A model generated the notes under the pieces. The model made no database searches. It had not been told where the DNA came from and worked only from the letters and a program-made list of their open reading frames with translations. DNA of 64,000 bases. It comes from an uncultured Lachnospiraceae bacterium (lineage in GTDB: Bacteria > Bacillota > Clostridia > Lachnospirales > Lachnospiraceae). The first letter of the stretch is position 1. Each line of letters begins with the position of its first letter. The position numbers were made by a program, and so were the translations under genes. Positions 18,146 through 27,741 of this stretch are shown here, one piece after another. The stretch lies in contig CAJTOK010000002.1 of NCBI GenBank assembly GCA_910577825.1, positions 1 to 64,000 on the forward strand, given 5' to 3'.

Positions 18146-18502
18146 TTATGATTTCATTTTTGGTTTAAATACAAGTGATGCAATATACCCCCACAAAAGT
18201 GCAGTTGAAATTCCTACAGCACTTGCTGTAAAACCTCCTTTATAAAGGCCAATAAAACCTTCATTGTCTATAGCGTCTTTTACACCTTTAAAAAGTGTAT
18301 TGCCAAATCCAAGCAAAGGTACAGTTGCACCGCTTGCAGCCCATTTCTCAAATGGTTCATAAAGACCTAGTGCACCAAGCAGCGCGCCTGTACATACCAG
18401 GATTACCATTATCCTTCCTGGAAGAAGTTTTGTATTATCCATTAAAATCTGTACAATAACACATATTGCACCCCCGGCTAAAAATGATAACAAATAATTC
18501 AT
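18146..18502 (-). CDS. spoVAE: Stage V sporulation protein AE (SpoVAEb type)
   Basis: This 118-residue membrane protein of the SpoVA channel moves dipicolinic acid into the forespore and out at germination. The sequence FLAGGAICVIVQILMDNTKL and the FGNTLFKGVKDAID segment are characteristic, with about four membrane helices. It follows spoVAD after 5 bp, and the GGAGG ribosome site is inside the last spoVAD codons (encoding ERRN), so translation is coupled. Confidence 0.93.
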   Translation of the reverse strand: MNYLLSFLAGGAICVIVQILMDNTKLLPGRIMVILVCTGALLGALGLYEPFEKWAASGATVPLLGFGNTLFKGVKDAIDNEGFIGLYKGGFTASAVGISTALLWGYIASLVFKPKMKS

Positions 18503-18507
18503 TTATA

Positions 18508-19581
18508 TCAGTTCCTCCTTTCAAGCAGTACCGCATGTGCAATACCTGGAACACTGTTTCCTTCATTAAAACTTACCTGTGACAGAAGCGCGCCTGTAGG
18601 TACAAAAAGAACCCTTTTCCATTCCCCGCTCTCAAGCATTTTTAAAATATAGCCTGCAAACATAATTGCACTACAGCCACACCCGCTTCCGCCAGACTGT
18701 ACATTCTGCTCTTCACCATAGACTTCAATTCCACAGTCCATATAATTTTCTGATATATCATATCCTTTTGCCCTGGTTATATCAATTAATATATCTTTTC
18801 CAACAAGCCCCAGGTCACCTGTAATAATTTTATCATACTGCCCCGGGCTCTGTCCAAAATCCATAAAATGCTGTACTATGGCATCTGCTGCTGCCGGCGC
18901 CATACATGCACCCATATTCATGCTGTCTTTTACACCGTAGTCAACAATTTTGCCCGTTGTAATACCTGTAATATGGACTTTGTTCTTCTCTGCAGGCACT
19001 TTATCCGGAAGCTTATGTCCTGTCCCTTCTGCCTGGGCATTGCCTGCTGCAGATACAACCACAGCACCACTTCCTGTAACTGTCCATGTAGCAGATTTAT
19101 TACGCTGGTTTGCATAACCCAGCGGAAACCTGAACTGTTTCTCGGCACTTGCAAAATGGCTTGAAGTAATGGCAAGCACATTATCTGCAAAGCCACCCTC
19201 TGTTATTATAGATGCAACAGCCAGTGACTCCCCCATTGTAGAACATGCCCCATATATACCAAATAAAGGCCTTTTAAGCTTCATAAGCCCAAAAGAAGAC
19301 GCCATAAGCTGCCCAAGCAAATCACCTGCTACAATATACCTCATATCTTCTGTCTTACAGCCTGCATTTTTTACTGCCAGTTCTGCTGCCCTCTCCTGCA
19401 GCCTTCCCTCTGCATCCTCCCAGCTGTCACCACCTGCCATAGGGTCCTGTTCTATTTCATCAAAATACTTTCCATAAGGCCCGTCCGCTTCCTTAGTCCC
19501 TGCAACAGATGCAGCACCACGTATAAAAGGCGGATTAGCAAATCTTATGCTTTGTTTTCCTAATTGTTTATTCTCTGCCAT
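18508..19581 (-). CDS. spoVAD: Stage V sporulation protein AD
   Basis: This 357-residue cytoplasmic thiolase-fold subunit of the SpoVA complex binds dipicolinic acid. Family blocks seen: RFANPPFIRGAASVAG at the N-terminus, YGACSTMGESLA, and a C-terminal GGSGCGCSAIMFAGYIL. ATG 19581 follows GGAGG. The usual upstream gene spoVAC is absent; a multi-hairpin repeat starts 25 bp upstream, so the operon has been separated from spoVAC or was built differently. Confidence 0.95.
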   Translation of the reverse strand: MAENKQLGKQSIRFANPPFIRGAASVAGTKEADGPYGKYFDEIEQDPMAGGDSWEDAEGRLQERAAELAVKNAGCKTEDMRYIVAGDLLGQLMASSFGLMKLKRPLFGIYGACSTMGESLAVASIITEGGFADNVLAITSSHFASAEKQFRFPLGYANQRNKSATWTVTGSGAVVVSAAGNAQAEGTGHKLPDKVPAEKNKVHITGITTGKIVDYGVKDSMNMGACMAPAAADAIVQHFMDFGQSPGQYDKIITGDLGLVGKDILIDITRAKGYDISENYMDCGIEVYGEEQNVQSGGSGCGCSAIMFAGYILKMLESGEWKRVLFVPTGALLSQVSFNEGNSVPGIAHAVLLERRN

Positions 19582-19606
19582 AATTCCCTCCAGATTATAA
19601 ATGTCA

Positions 19607-19750
19607 AGCGGATATTCGCAATCCGCTTCGCTACTTGCTCATAACCTCATCGCCGCTTTGCGGCAGTCTGGCAGGAGCTTGAACTCCTGCCAGACTAAGT
19701 AAGTCCTAAACCCACCGCTTAAAAAGCGGGGGACTTACTTAATGAGGTTA
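19607..19750. repeat. Multi-hairpin palindromic repeat element
   Basis: The interval holds nested inverted repeats: AGCGGAT/ATCCGCT (19607-19627), GTCTGGCAGGAG pairing with 19684-19695 around a 6-nt loop, TAAGTAAGTCC (19696-19706) with GGACTTACTTA (19731-19741) enclosing CCGCTT/AAGCGG, all closed by TAACCTCAT (19642-19650) with ATGAGGTTA (19742-19750). The inner CCCACCGCTT...AAGCGGGGG hairpin resembles IS200/IS605 end hairpins. A partial copy is at 4199-4236. It could be a palindrome-associated non-autonomous element. Confidence 0.65.
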
Positions 19751-20038
19751 AACTTATAATTATATTCCCAGATTTTTAAAATTACTATACATAAGAACAA
19801 ATAGAAAACTTTGGTTATTTTATAATTAAAGATGAAGTTAAACTTTTCTTAATGAATCCAGGTATTGCAGATATGGATTTTTTTAGCTATACTGTATTAT
19901 AGCAGCTGCCGCCAGAAGAATATAAATATAAGGAGAATAAGAGTGAAAAATAAATTTTTCACTCAGCAAGTTTGTGTCTGCGCTGCGACACAAACATTGC
20001 ATTATGCGCAAAAGGCAGCGCAGAAATGAGGTAAAATT
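19751..20038. other. Intergenic leader with two perfect hairpins and a possible 28-codon frame
   Basis: Two hairpins precede the Ig-like gene: GAGTGAAAAA/TTTTTCACTC (19941-19964) and GTTTGTGTC/GACACAAAC (19970-19995). A GTG-initiated 28-codon frame (19943-20029) has AAGGAG upstream but overlaps both hairpins, so it may be a leader peptide or chance. Nothing else recognisable here. Confidence 0.35.
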
Positions 20039-21148
20039 ATGGCAAAATATATAAAGCCCAAAAAAGAAAAAAACATCTTAAAACTTGCTGCTTCTGCCAC
20101 TATTTTTTCAATATGCACAAGTTTATTTTTTCCTGCCACATACTTTTCACATGCAGCAGTTTCTTCAAACCACTATACAAAAGCTCCTGCCACCGGCAGT
20201 TCAATTACTACTGGTTTTGATGATATAGATGGAAGCCAGAGTGTCAGCCTTGCTTTAAATTATTCTGTACGCAAAATTATATATGGCTCATGCACTTACC
20301 TGGCAGATATTGAAGCATTTGATGCAAATGGTGTTACTATTAACCCTGGAGAAGCAGAATGGCGTTCAAGTGATGAATCTGTTGCAACAGTTAAATATGG
20401 TACTGTTTTTATAAATGGCACTGGTACTACTATTATTAGTGTTATATACAATGGAAATACTGCTTCCATGACCTTGCAGGTTGTAAAACCAAAAGTATCT
20501 ATTAATAAAGAAGAATTAGAGGACAGGATGGTAGGTGATATATGCACAGACTGGTACACCTCCACTGAAGATGTAAAAGTAACTGTTAAATCAGGCAATA
20601 AAAAAGTGGTTAAAGCCAATGATGATGACAGCCTTAAAATACGTGCGCTGGGGAAGTCTGTTATTACAGTTAAGGCAAAGAACGGGAATACTGCCAAATA
20701 TACAATGAATATCAAAAAACGCCATCTTTATATGAATGATGATGAAACTATTAACCTGGATAAATATATTAAACATATTAAAAACCATGAAAATGCAGTA
20801 TGGACAGTACAGGACCCGTCAGGTTTACAGATTTCAAAAGAAGGTGATATAAAACCTTTAAAATGTGGAAAGTTTTCTATTAATACCAGCCTGAATGGAA
20901 AGAAATATAAGATAAATATACGCATTACCAATTATGAATTAATGAAAGGGCTTGCAATAGATGCACTAAAGGACACCCTGCGTTACCCTGCCTCCGTTTC
21001 CATTAATAATATTATACATGACGGGCGCAGCATAACAATTGATTACAGTTCCATGAATAAATATGGCGGTTATGACAGGGATAAGTTTATTATGCAAGTA
21101 AATATGAAAGGGGAATATAAATACGAAACAGTAAGTATATATAATTAA
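20039..21148 (+). CDS. Secreted/surface protein with bacterial Ig-like (Big_2) domains
   Basis: This 369-residue protein has a lysine-rich start, then a hydrophobic segment at about residues 14-40 (ASATIFSICTSLFFPATYF), consistent with a signal peptide or anchor. Residues about 75-235 hold two Ig-like repeats of Big_2 type, seen from EWRSSDESVATVKYGTVFIN and STNGNTAKY-like patterns (SVITVKAKNGNTAKYTMNIKKR). The C-terminal 80 residues are not recognised. A surface or cell-wall role is inferred. ATG 20039 follows GAGG. A terminator follows and the DUF885 gene lies next. Confidence 0.65.
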   Translation: MAKYIKPKKEKNILKLAASATIFSICTSLFFPATYFSHAAVSSNHYTKAPATGSSITTGFDDIDGSQSVSLALNYSVRKIIYGSCTYLADIEAFDANGVTINPGEAEWRSSDESVATVKYGTVFINGTGTTIISVIYNGNTASMTLQVVKPKVSINKEELEDRMVGDICTDWYTSTEDVKVTVKSGNKKVVKANDDDSLKIRALGKSVITVKAKNGNTAKYTMNIKKRHLYMNDDETINLDKYIKHIKNHENAVWTVQDPSGLQISKEGDIKPLKCGKFSINTSLNGKKYKINIRITNYELMKGLAIDALKDTLRYPASVSINNIIHDGRSITIDYSSMNKYGGYDRDKFIMQVNMKGEYKYETVSIYN

Positions 21149-21178
21149 TTCAAAGCATAAATATATAAACAAAACAAA

Positions 21179-21216
21179 AAATGTGTAAGGGCATGTTTAA
21201 AGGCTCTTGCACATTT
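21179..21216 (+). terminator. Terminator after Ig-like gene
   Basis: A 14-bp stem with two G-U pairs (AAATGTGTAAGGGC at 21179-21192 with 21203-21216) and a 10-nt loop, followed by TTCTTA. Confidence 0.6.
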
Positions 21217-21247
21217 CTTAAAACCAGTTATATTTTGGAGATTATTT

Positions 21248-23065
21248 ATGGATAATTTTATAAAAAGAGCCAGGGTTATTATTGTTCTGTTATGTATAAT
21301 GTTTCTTGGCATATTTGTTTTTAGCCAAAGGGATTTTAAACTCTTTAAATCCTTGCCGGCAATAAAACATTCTGACGACAAACGCTCTCCTGAAGAAACC
21401 CAGAAAGATTTTGATGAATTTATTAATTCTGTTTTTATTGAAGAAGTATCAGATGACAGCATTACACTGAACTATTCAGTTAAAAACAAACAACAGTACG
21501 GTCTTGCAGGAATCCCTCCAACATTAGGTGAAACCAGCCTTAAAAGCATGAAAGACAGCCTTTTTATATCTGAAAACCGTCTTGCCTCAATGGAAAGTTT
21601 TAACTATGATAATCTTACAGCAAAACAGCAGCTTATCTATGATATATTATATAATATGTTAAAACAAAACCTTGAGTCCTCTGGCATACTGGAATATTCC
21701 GAATGTCTTGGGCCTGTTTCGGGCATACAGACACAGCTTCCAGTCCTTTTTGCAGAATTTAACTTTTACGTAAAAGATGATATTGATACATATATTGAAC
21801 TGCTGCGTCTTGTACCTGCATATTTTGACAGCATAATTGAATTTGAAAAAGAAAAATCATCAAACGGGCTGTTTATGGGTGATACAACTGTACAGGCAAT
21901 TATCAGCCAGTGTAATGAATTTATAGAAACCAGTGATGAAAATTATCTTATAACAGTATTTAACAGCAAAATTAAAAATTTCCAGGGATTAACTGAAGAA
22001 GAAATTACTTCCTATATAAATAGTAATTCAAAGGCAGTTACAGAATGTGTAATCCCTGCCTATAAAAATCTTGTAAATGCACTGGTAAAACTTAAAGGCA
22101 CCGGCAAAAATGATAACGGCCTGTGTGGTTTTAAAAAGGGCAAAGAGTATTATGAATATCTTGTAAAAGCAAAAACCGGCTCATACAGAAGCATAACAGA
22201 AATAGACAGGATGCTTTCCAATGCCCTTTCAGATTCACAGCAGCAAATGGCAAAAATAATGACTAAAACACCAGATGTATATTATAAAGCACAGGAACTT
22301 GAATACCCTTATAAAGAACCTGAAAAAGCAATAGAATATTTAAAAAAAGCAATTAATAAAGACTTTCCTGCACTTGGGGATGATATTACATGTGAAATAA
22401 AATATGTTGACAAATCACTTGAAGAACATTTAAGCCCTGCATTCTACCTTACACCAGCCATTGATTCATACAAGGAAAATGTAGTATACCTTAATAAAAA
22501 CCAAAAATATGATTTAAGTGAAGCATTTTCTACAATAGCACATGAAAGTTACCCCGGTCATTTATACCAGAACTGCTACTTCCAGTCATTAAACCCTGAA
22601 CCCATAAGAAGTGTAATTAACTGCGGCGGTTATTCGGAAGGCTGGGCAACATATGCAGAACTCTACAGTTACAGCATTGCCGGAATAGATAAAGATGTTG
22701 CAGGCCTTATGGTACAAAATACCATAGCAACACTATGTGTATATGGCAAAGCAGATGTTGGTGTTAATTATATGGGCTGGGACTTTAAAAAATTACAGGG
22801 ATTCCTTTCTGATTATGGTTTCAGTAAAAGCCAGAGCCGCATGGTATTTGATTCAGTTGTAGCAGAACCAGCCGATTACCTGCAATATACATTGGGATAT
22901 CTTGAAATAGAAGAACTTAAAAAAGAAGCACAGAATAAACTTGGCAGCCAGTTCAGCCTGAAAGATTTCCACAAGTTTTTTTTATCAACTGGGACAGCGC
23001 CATTTTCTGTTATTGAAGATTATCTTGGCAAATGGATAGAAGAAATGCAAAATGATACAATATAG
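21248..23065 (+). CDS. DUF885-family putative metallopeptidase, membrane anchored
   Basis: This 605-residue protein has one N-terminal membrane segment (residues about 10-27), then an extracellular body. The metal-binding motif HESYPGH (H432, E433, H438) and GGYSEGWATYAE about 30 residues later are the DUF885 signature, a family related to zinc metallopeptidases. The substrate is unknown; secreted peptide degradation is an inference. ATG 21248 follows TTGGAG. Confidence 0.82.
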   Translation: MDNFIKRARVIIVLLCIMFLGIFVFSQRDFKLFKSLPAIKHSDDKRSPEETQKDFDEFINSVFIEEVSDDSITLNYSVKNKQQYGLAGIPPTLGETSLKSMKDSLFISENRLASMESFNYDNLTAKQQLIYDILYNMLKQNLESSGILEYSECLGPVSGIQTQLPVLFAEFNFYVKDDIDTYIELLRLVPAYFDSIIEFEKEKSSNGLFMGDTTVQAIISQCNEFIETSDENYLITVFNSKIKNFQGLTEEEITSYINSNSKAVTECVIPAYKNLVNALVKLKGTGKNDNGLCGFKKGKEYYEYLVKAKTGSYRSITEIDRMLSNALSDSQQQMAKIMTKTPDVYYKAQELEYPYKEPEKAIEYLKKAINKDFPALGDDITCEIKYVDKSLEEHLSPAFYLTPAIDSYKENVVYLNKNQKYDLSEAFSTIAHESYPGHLYQNCYFQSLNPEPIRSVINCGGYSEGWATYAELYSYSIAGIDKDVAGLMVQNTIATLCVYGKADVGVNYMGWDFKKLQGFLSDYGFSKSQSRMVFDSVVAEPADYLQYTLGYLEIEELKKEAQNKLGSQFSLKDFHKFFLSTGTAPFSVIEDYLGKWIEEMQNDTI

Positions 23066-23152
23066 ATATTGATTTATAAAACTAGAAACCTTATAATATA
23101 AAATTGTATATTGTAGTTATATAACAATAATAAAAGACAGGAGCTGTCACAT

Positions 23153-23740
23153 ATGGATAAATATGGTAATAAACCAGATAAAACTAACGGGCGCTTTGTT
23201 ATTTTAATTATAATGCTGCTTATTATTGCCGCCATTATAGCATGGGCAGCCATGCAGACCATAACAGGCATAGAAAACCCCGGGACTATTGCAGATAATA
23301 ATAAAACCACAACCCCTGTAACCACACCAGGCAGCACAGCCAGCACCAGCGTACCGCTGCAGGTTGATATGGATAAACTTGGCAAAGATATTTTATCCAA
23401 AGTAAAATTTGAAACAGAGTTACAACAGATAGATAAAACAGTTGCTGAGGGGCTGCTTAAAGTTTCTGATGGTTCTAAATTACAATTATATATGGGCAAT
23501 GGCAATTATTCTGATGAATTAATACTTATTACCGCCAAAGACAAAAAAAGCGCAGAAGCTGACCAGGAAACAGCTGTACAATACCTTAAAGATATGAGGA
23601 AATCATTTGAAGCATATATACCTGAACAGGCCAAAAAGATTTCAGATGCCTTTAATATGCGCAGCGGGTGTTATGTAGTTGTATGCGTAACAAATGATAT
23701 TGATACTGCTAAGGAAGTTATTCTGGAAGTTTTTGAATAG
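23153..23740 (+). CDS. DUF4358 domain protein, membrane anchored
   Basis: This 195-residue protein has a single N-terminal membrane helix (about 12-40), then a Thr/Pro/Ser linker and a DUF4358 domain (about 68-195, from VDMDKLGKDILSKV to VILEVFE). Function is not known. It is the first gene of a run DUF4358-DHHW-MBOAT-DHHW with gaps of 1-24 bp, an arrangement I associate with polymer O-acetylation loci in Lachnospiraceae. ATG 23153 follows AGGAG. Confidence 0.75.
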   Translation: MDKYGNKPDKTNGRFVILIIMLLIIAAIIAWAAMQTITGIENPGTIADNNKTTTPVTTPGSTASTSVPLQVDMDKLGKDILSKVKFETELQQIDKTVAEGLLKVSDGSKLQLYMGNGNYSDELILITAKDKKSAEADQETAVQYLKDMRKSFEAYIPEQAKKISDAFNMRSGCYVVVCVTNDIDTAKEVILEVFE

Positions 23741-23749
23741 GGGATTATT

Positions 23750-24904
23750 ATGAAAACCAGATATACAGCCAGTATATTACCAATATTTCTTCTGTACTGC
23801 ATTGTGCTGCAGGGATGCAGCTTAAAAGAAGATAAAAAGCCTTCAAAAGGTGAAATTATAATATCTGATGAACTTAAAGATGGAAACGGTACAGAAGATA
23901 CCGCAAGCAAAGATAATATAAACATAATCAGGCTTCCTGATGAAGGTGGGAATACTGGTGAAAATACAGACTTTAAAGAAATATATTCAGACGGGGAAAT
24001 TACTTCCTTTCCATCAGGTGTTGTAATTACTGGTGATTCTGCATATGAACAATATACCTATATAGAAGATATTGCTTTAAAATATACAGATACAATAAAT
24101 AATATAGCTGGCAGCCTGGAAGGCATATCAGATGTATACAGCATTGTTATACCAACAAGTATTGGCATAACTTTTCCTGACAATAAAAAAGGCCTGGAAG
24201 GTTCATCCAGCCAGAAAAAGGCACTGAAAAAAATTGCTTCAAAAATGTCTGGCAGTGTCCATTTTATACCACTATACAATACCATGATGAGCCACAGAAA
24301 AGAATATATCTACTTCAGGACCGACCACCACTGGACTGCCAAAGGTGCTTACTATACATATGATGCTTTCTGCAAAGCAAAAAAAACTATGCCAGTTAAA
24401 ATTAAAGATTTTAAAAAAGTTTCATTTGGTACTTTTGCTGGTTCATTTTATAAAGATACAAATGGAAATGCTGCACTTAAAAAAGATACCCTTTATGCCT
24501 ATTATCCCGCCAGTTATGAAGATGGCAGCATCTCACTAAATTATACCAATAAAGACGGGGTACAGCTAAAGGGCAGTTTAATAGAAGATGCCGCAGGTTA
24601 TGGTGAAAGCCTGAAATACCTTGCATTTATAGATGGTGATAACCCATATACCGTTATTGAAAACAGTTCACTGCAAGATAACTCTTCATGTATTGTAGTA
24701 AAAGAATCTTTTGGCAATGCTTTAATACCATTTCTTGTAAACCATTACCAGAAGATTTATGTTATCGACTACAGATACTGGGATGGCAATATTATAAAAC
24801 TCGCAAAAGAAAAAAAGGCTGGTGATGTAATTATTGTTAATAATATTTCAATGACAAGAAATTCTTACCAGGTTGGTAAAATGGCATTATTGGCGGAGGA
24901 TTAA
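23750..24904 (+). CDS. DHHW-family lipoprotein, probable O-acetylation partner
   Basis: This 384-residue protein has an N-terminal hydrophobic stretch ending in LQGCS, a good lipobox, so it is probably a lipoprotein. The DHHW motif is at residues 192-195 in FRTDHHWTAKGAYY. DHHW proteins resemble AlgJ/AlgX-like SGNH hydrolases that move acetyl groups outside the membrane with MBOAT partners. ITGDSAYEQY and VKESFGNALIPFL may supply the Ser and other active-site blocks. It lies directly before the MBOAT gene. Confidence 0.8.
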   Translation: MKTRYTASILPIFLLYCIVLQGCSLKEDKKPSKGEIIISDELKDGNGTEDTASKDNINIIRLPDEGGNTGENTDFKEIYSDGEITSFPSGVVITGDSAYEQYTYIEDIALKYTDTINNIAGSLEGISDVYSIVIPTSIGITFPDNKKGLEGSSSQKKALKKIASKMSGSVHFIPLYNTMMSHRKEYIYFRTDHHWTAKGAYYTYDAFCKAKKTMPVKIKDFKKVSFGTFAGSFYKDTNGNAALKKDTLYAYYPASYEDGSISLNYTNKDGVQLKGSLIEDAAGYGESLKYLAFIDGDNPYTVIENSSLQDNSSCIVVKESFGNALIPFLVNHYQKIYVIDYRYWDGNIIKLAKEKKAGDVIIVNNISMTRNSYQVGKMALLAED

Positions 24905-24905
24905 A

Positions 24906-26324
24906 ATGGTATTCAGTAGTATAATTTTTTTATGTGTATTTATGCCAGTAGTGTTTACAGCATATTATTTGTGCCCTGCAAAAGCAAGAAACTTTTTCCT
25001 TCTTCTTGCAAGCCTTGTTTTCTATGCCTGGGGAGAACCAGTCTATATACTTGTAATGCTTTTTTCAACAGTTTTTAATTATTTTGCCGGCAGGATAATT
25101 ACCAGGCTTAAAGAAAAGCTGATGCCAGTTAAAGCCAAAACCATATTTATAATTGCAGTTATTACAGATACCAGTATACTCTTCTTTTTTAAATATACAG
25201 ACTTTTTTATACAAATTATAAATAGTACCGGATTTAGTGCAATCCCCTATATAAAAATTGCACTTCCAATAGGGATTTCCTTCTATACATTCCAGGCCGT
25301 ATCATATATAGCTGACGTATATACAGGAACTTCCAAAGCACAGAAAAATATAATAAACTTTGCAATGTATGTGTGCATGTTCCCGCAGCTTATAGCAGGG
25401 CCGGTTGTAAGATACGGGCAGATTGAAAAAAAAATATATACAAGAAAACTTTCAAATAAAAATACGGCACTTGGATTCCAGAAATTTATCACAGGACTTG
25501 GCAAAAAAGTTATATTTGCCAACCAGGCAGGCGCACTCTGGGAAGAAATACTGGCCGTTACAGCATCCGGCAACAGCGTGCTGCTTGCATGGCTTGGCGC
25601 AATATCATATACATTCCAGATATATTTTGACTTCTCTGGATATTCAGATATGGCTGCAGGCATGGGGCAGATGCTTGGCTTCCACTTTCCAGAAAACTTT
25701 AACTATCCATACCAGTCAAAAAGCATTACAGAATTTTGGAGAAGATGGCATATCTCACTTAGCACATGGTTTAAAGAATATATCTATATACCACTTGGCG
25801 GAAGCCAGAAAGGATTCCCAAGGCAGGTTCTGAACCTGTTTATAGTATGGACACTTACAGGACTATGGCACGGCGCAGCATGGAACTTCGTAATATGGGG
25901 CATATATTTCTTTATACTCTTATTTATAGAAAAATGCTTTTTATTAAAACTTCTGGATAAAATCCCTAAAATATTACGCCACTTATATGCAATGTTTTTT
26001 ATTATCTGCGGCTGGGTAATATTTGCATCTGAAAACTTAAATTCACTTGGCAGCTGCATAAAAACAATGGCAGGGGCTGGTGTACCACTTATTAATAATT
26101 ACGCTGTGTACAAGCTTTATACAAATATCTGGCTGTTACTAATAATGGCTGTATGCTCAACAAAACTTCCAGTACACATGCTTAATAAATCCGCTGGCAG
26201 GTTAAAATTAAATGAAATATCCGTGTTCTGTATTAAAGCAGTATTTACATTTATTATATTAACAGTTAGCACAGCACTTCTTATAAGCGGAAGTTACAAC
26301 CCATTTTTATATTTCAGGTTTTAA
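24906..26324 (+). CDS. MBOAT-family membrane O-acyltransferase (AlgI-like)
   Basis: This 472-residue multi-pass protein of the AlgI/DltB group passes acetyl groups across the membrane for polysaccharide modification. Family blocks are SLVFYAWGEP near the start, FPQLIAGPVVRYGQI, YFDFSGYSDMAAGMGQMLGF, FWRRWHISLSTWFKEYIYIPLGGS, and GLWHGAAWNFVIWG with the catalytic His. ATG 24906 follows GCGGAGG; an 11-residue longer frame from 24873 overlaps the preceding gene without its own ribosome site. It is flanked on both sides by DHHW genes. Confidence 0.92.
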   Translation: MVFSSIIFLCVFMPVVFTAYYLCPAKARNFFLLLASLVFYAWGEPVYILVMLFSTVFNYFAGRIITRLKEKLMPVKAKTIFIIAVITDTSILFFFKYTDFFIQIINSTGFSAIPYIKIALPIGISFYTFQAVSYIADVYTGTSKAQKNIINFAMYVCMFPQLIAGPVVRYGQIEKKIYTRKLSNKNTALGFQKFITGLGKKVIFANQAGALWEEILAVTASGNSVLLAWLGAISYTFQIYFDFSGYSDMAAGMGQMLGFHFPENFNYPYQSKSITEFWRRWHISLSTWFKEYIYIPLGGSQKGFPRQVLNLFIVWTLTGLWHGAAWNFVIWGIYFFILLFIEKCFLLKLLDKIPKILRHLYAMFFIICGWVIFASENLNSLGSCIKTMAGAGVPLINNYAVYKLYTNIWLLLIMAVCSTKLPVHMLNKSAGRLKLNEISVFCIKAVFTFIILTVSTALLISGSYNPFLYFRF

Positions 26325-26347
26325 AATAAATATTTCCGGAGGATATA

Positions 26348-27469
26348 ATGAAAAAACCATATAAAATATATTCCGTTATAATGTTTTTATTGCTTTTTAT
26401 TCCTGGCATACTTGTACTTATAATGCCAGGGCGTGATTTCTCCGCTAATGAAAACAGATATTTAGATAAACTTCCAAAAATAAATGCAAAAGAAATATTT
26501 TCAGGAGAACTACAAGAGAAAGTTTCAGATGCCTTTAACGACCAGTTTATTTTACGTGACTTTATGATGGGGCTGTCTACATCTTTTAAGAAAACCATTG
26601 GCTTTAAAGATATTGGCGGCGTATATCTTGCCAAAGACAAATATTACATTGAAAAAACCACAGACCATGACATAAAAAAAGACCAGCTTGTACAAAACCT
26701 TATGTATTTAAGCTACTTTACAGAAAAACAAAAAGCAGGCGTCTACACAATGCTTGTACCTTCCCCAGGCACTGTACTTAGCAGTAATCTGCCAGCCTTT
26801 GCACCTTTTTATAACCCGGATTCTGTCTACAATACAGTAAATACAATTTTAGAAAAAGACGGTATAATTGATTTACGCAGGGTCTTTGAAAAATCCAGTA
26901 ATAAAAACTTTTATTTTAAAACAGACCACCACTGGACACTCAAAGGCGCATATGCCGCATATAGTGAATACTGCAAAGCAGCCGGCTTAAAACCACAGGA
27001 TTATAATTCATTTAACCCTGCAAAAGTTAATAGTAATTTCTATGGCACACTCTATTCAAAAGTAATTGACTTTACAGCAGAACCAGACAGTATTTACGCA
27101 GTACAGACAAACCAGACAGACAATGCCACACTGGACTGTGATGGTCAAAAACGCACAGGCATATATGATAAAGAATACCTGGATAAAAAAGATAAATACG
27201 CTTACTTTTTCGGCGGCAATTATGGCAGGGCAGATATAAACACAGGCAGCAGTACAGGGCTAAAACTTCTGGTATTAAAAGACTCCTACGCCAACAGCTT
27301 CGTCCCGTTCCTGCTTAAAGACTATTCACAGATAACAATGGTTGACGCAAGGTATTATAATGGTTCTATATTAGACATTGCTTCATCTGGTAACTATAAC
27401 CATATACTTGTCCTTTATGAAGTAAATAACTTCACAGGGGAGAAAAATATATATAAATTTATAAAATAA
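26348..27469 (+). CDS. Second DHHW-family protein
   Basis: This 373-residue paralogue of the 23750 gene is about the same length and has DHHW at residues 193-196 (FKTDHHWTLKGAYAAY). The N-terminal hydrophobic segment (about 8-27) lacks a clear lipobox Cys and looks like a membrane anchor. LVLKDSYANSFVPFLLKDY matches the KESFGNALIPFL block of the first protein. Two DHHW proteins around one MBOAT suggest two acceptors or two consecutive transfer steps. ATG 26348 follows GGAGG. Confidence 0.8.
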   Translation: MKKPYKIYSVIMFLLLFIPGILVLIMPGRDFSANENRYLDKLPKINAKEIFSGELQEKVSDAFNDQFILRDFMMGLSTSFKKTIGFKDIGGVYLAKDKYYIEKTTDHDIKKDQLVQNLMYLSYFTEKQKAGVYTMLVPSPGTVLSSNLPAFAPFYNPDSVYNTVNTILEKDGIIDLRRVFEKSSNKNFYFKTDHHWTLKGAYAAYSEYCKAAGLKPQDYNSFNPAKVNSNFYGTLYSKVIDFTAEPDSIYAVQTNQTDNATLDCDGQKRTGIYDKEYLDKKDKYAYFFGGNYGRADINTGSSTGLKLLVLKDSYANSFVPFLLKDYSQITMVDARYYNGSILDIASSGNYNHILVLYEVNNFTGEKNIYKFIK

Positions 27470-27538
27470 AACGTTACTTTGCCTTTATAGGAATAAAAAG
27501 TTCTAAAACCAGACAACAAATTAAAAGGAGGTTTGCTT

Positions 27539-27741
27539 ATGTCAACATTAAAAAAACCATAGACTTATTACAGACAATTCCTGAAAATGAACTGGAAACA
27601 GTATATACTTTTCTCCAGTTTATTAAGTTCAAGGAAGCCCAGCAAAATTCCAACACTGAAAATAAAAAAGGAAAAACTTCTGCTTTTGGCATTGCACATG
27701 AATATGCCAATGCAATGGCAGAAAAACATGCAATTACTTGA
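27539..27741 (+). pseudogene. Frameshifted antitoxin of PIN toxin pair
   Basis: A good AGGAGG site precedes ATG 27539, but that frame stops after seven codons. The frame reading TIDLLQTIPENELETVYTFLQFIKF, typical of small antitoxins paired with PIN toxins, runs on to TGA 27739 without its own start. A one- or two-base change near the start codon has broken the gene. Its 3' end overlaps the toxin start, the usual coupling. Confidence 0.6.
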
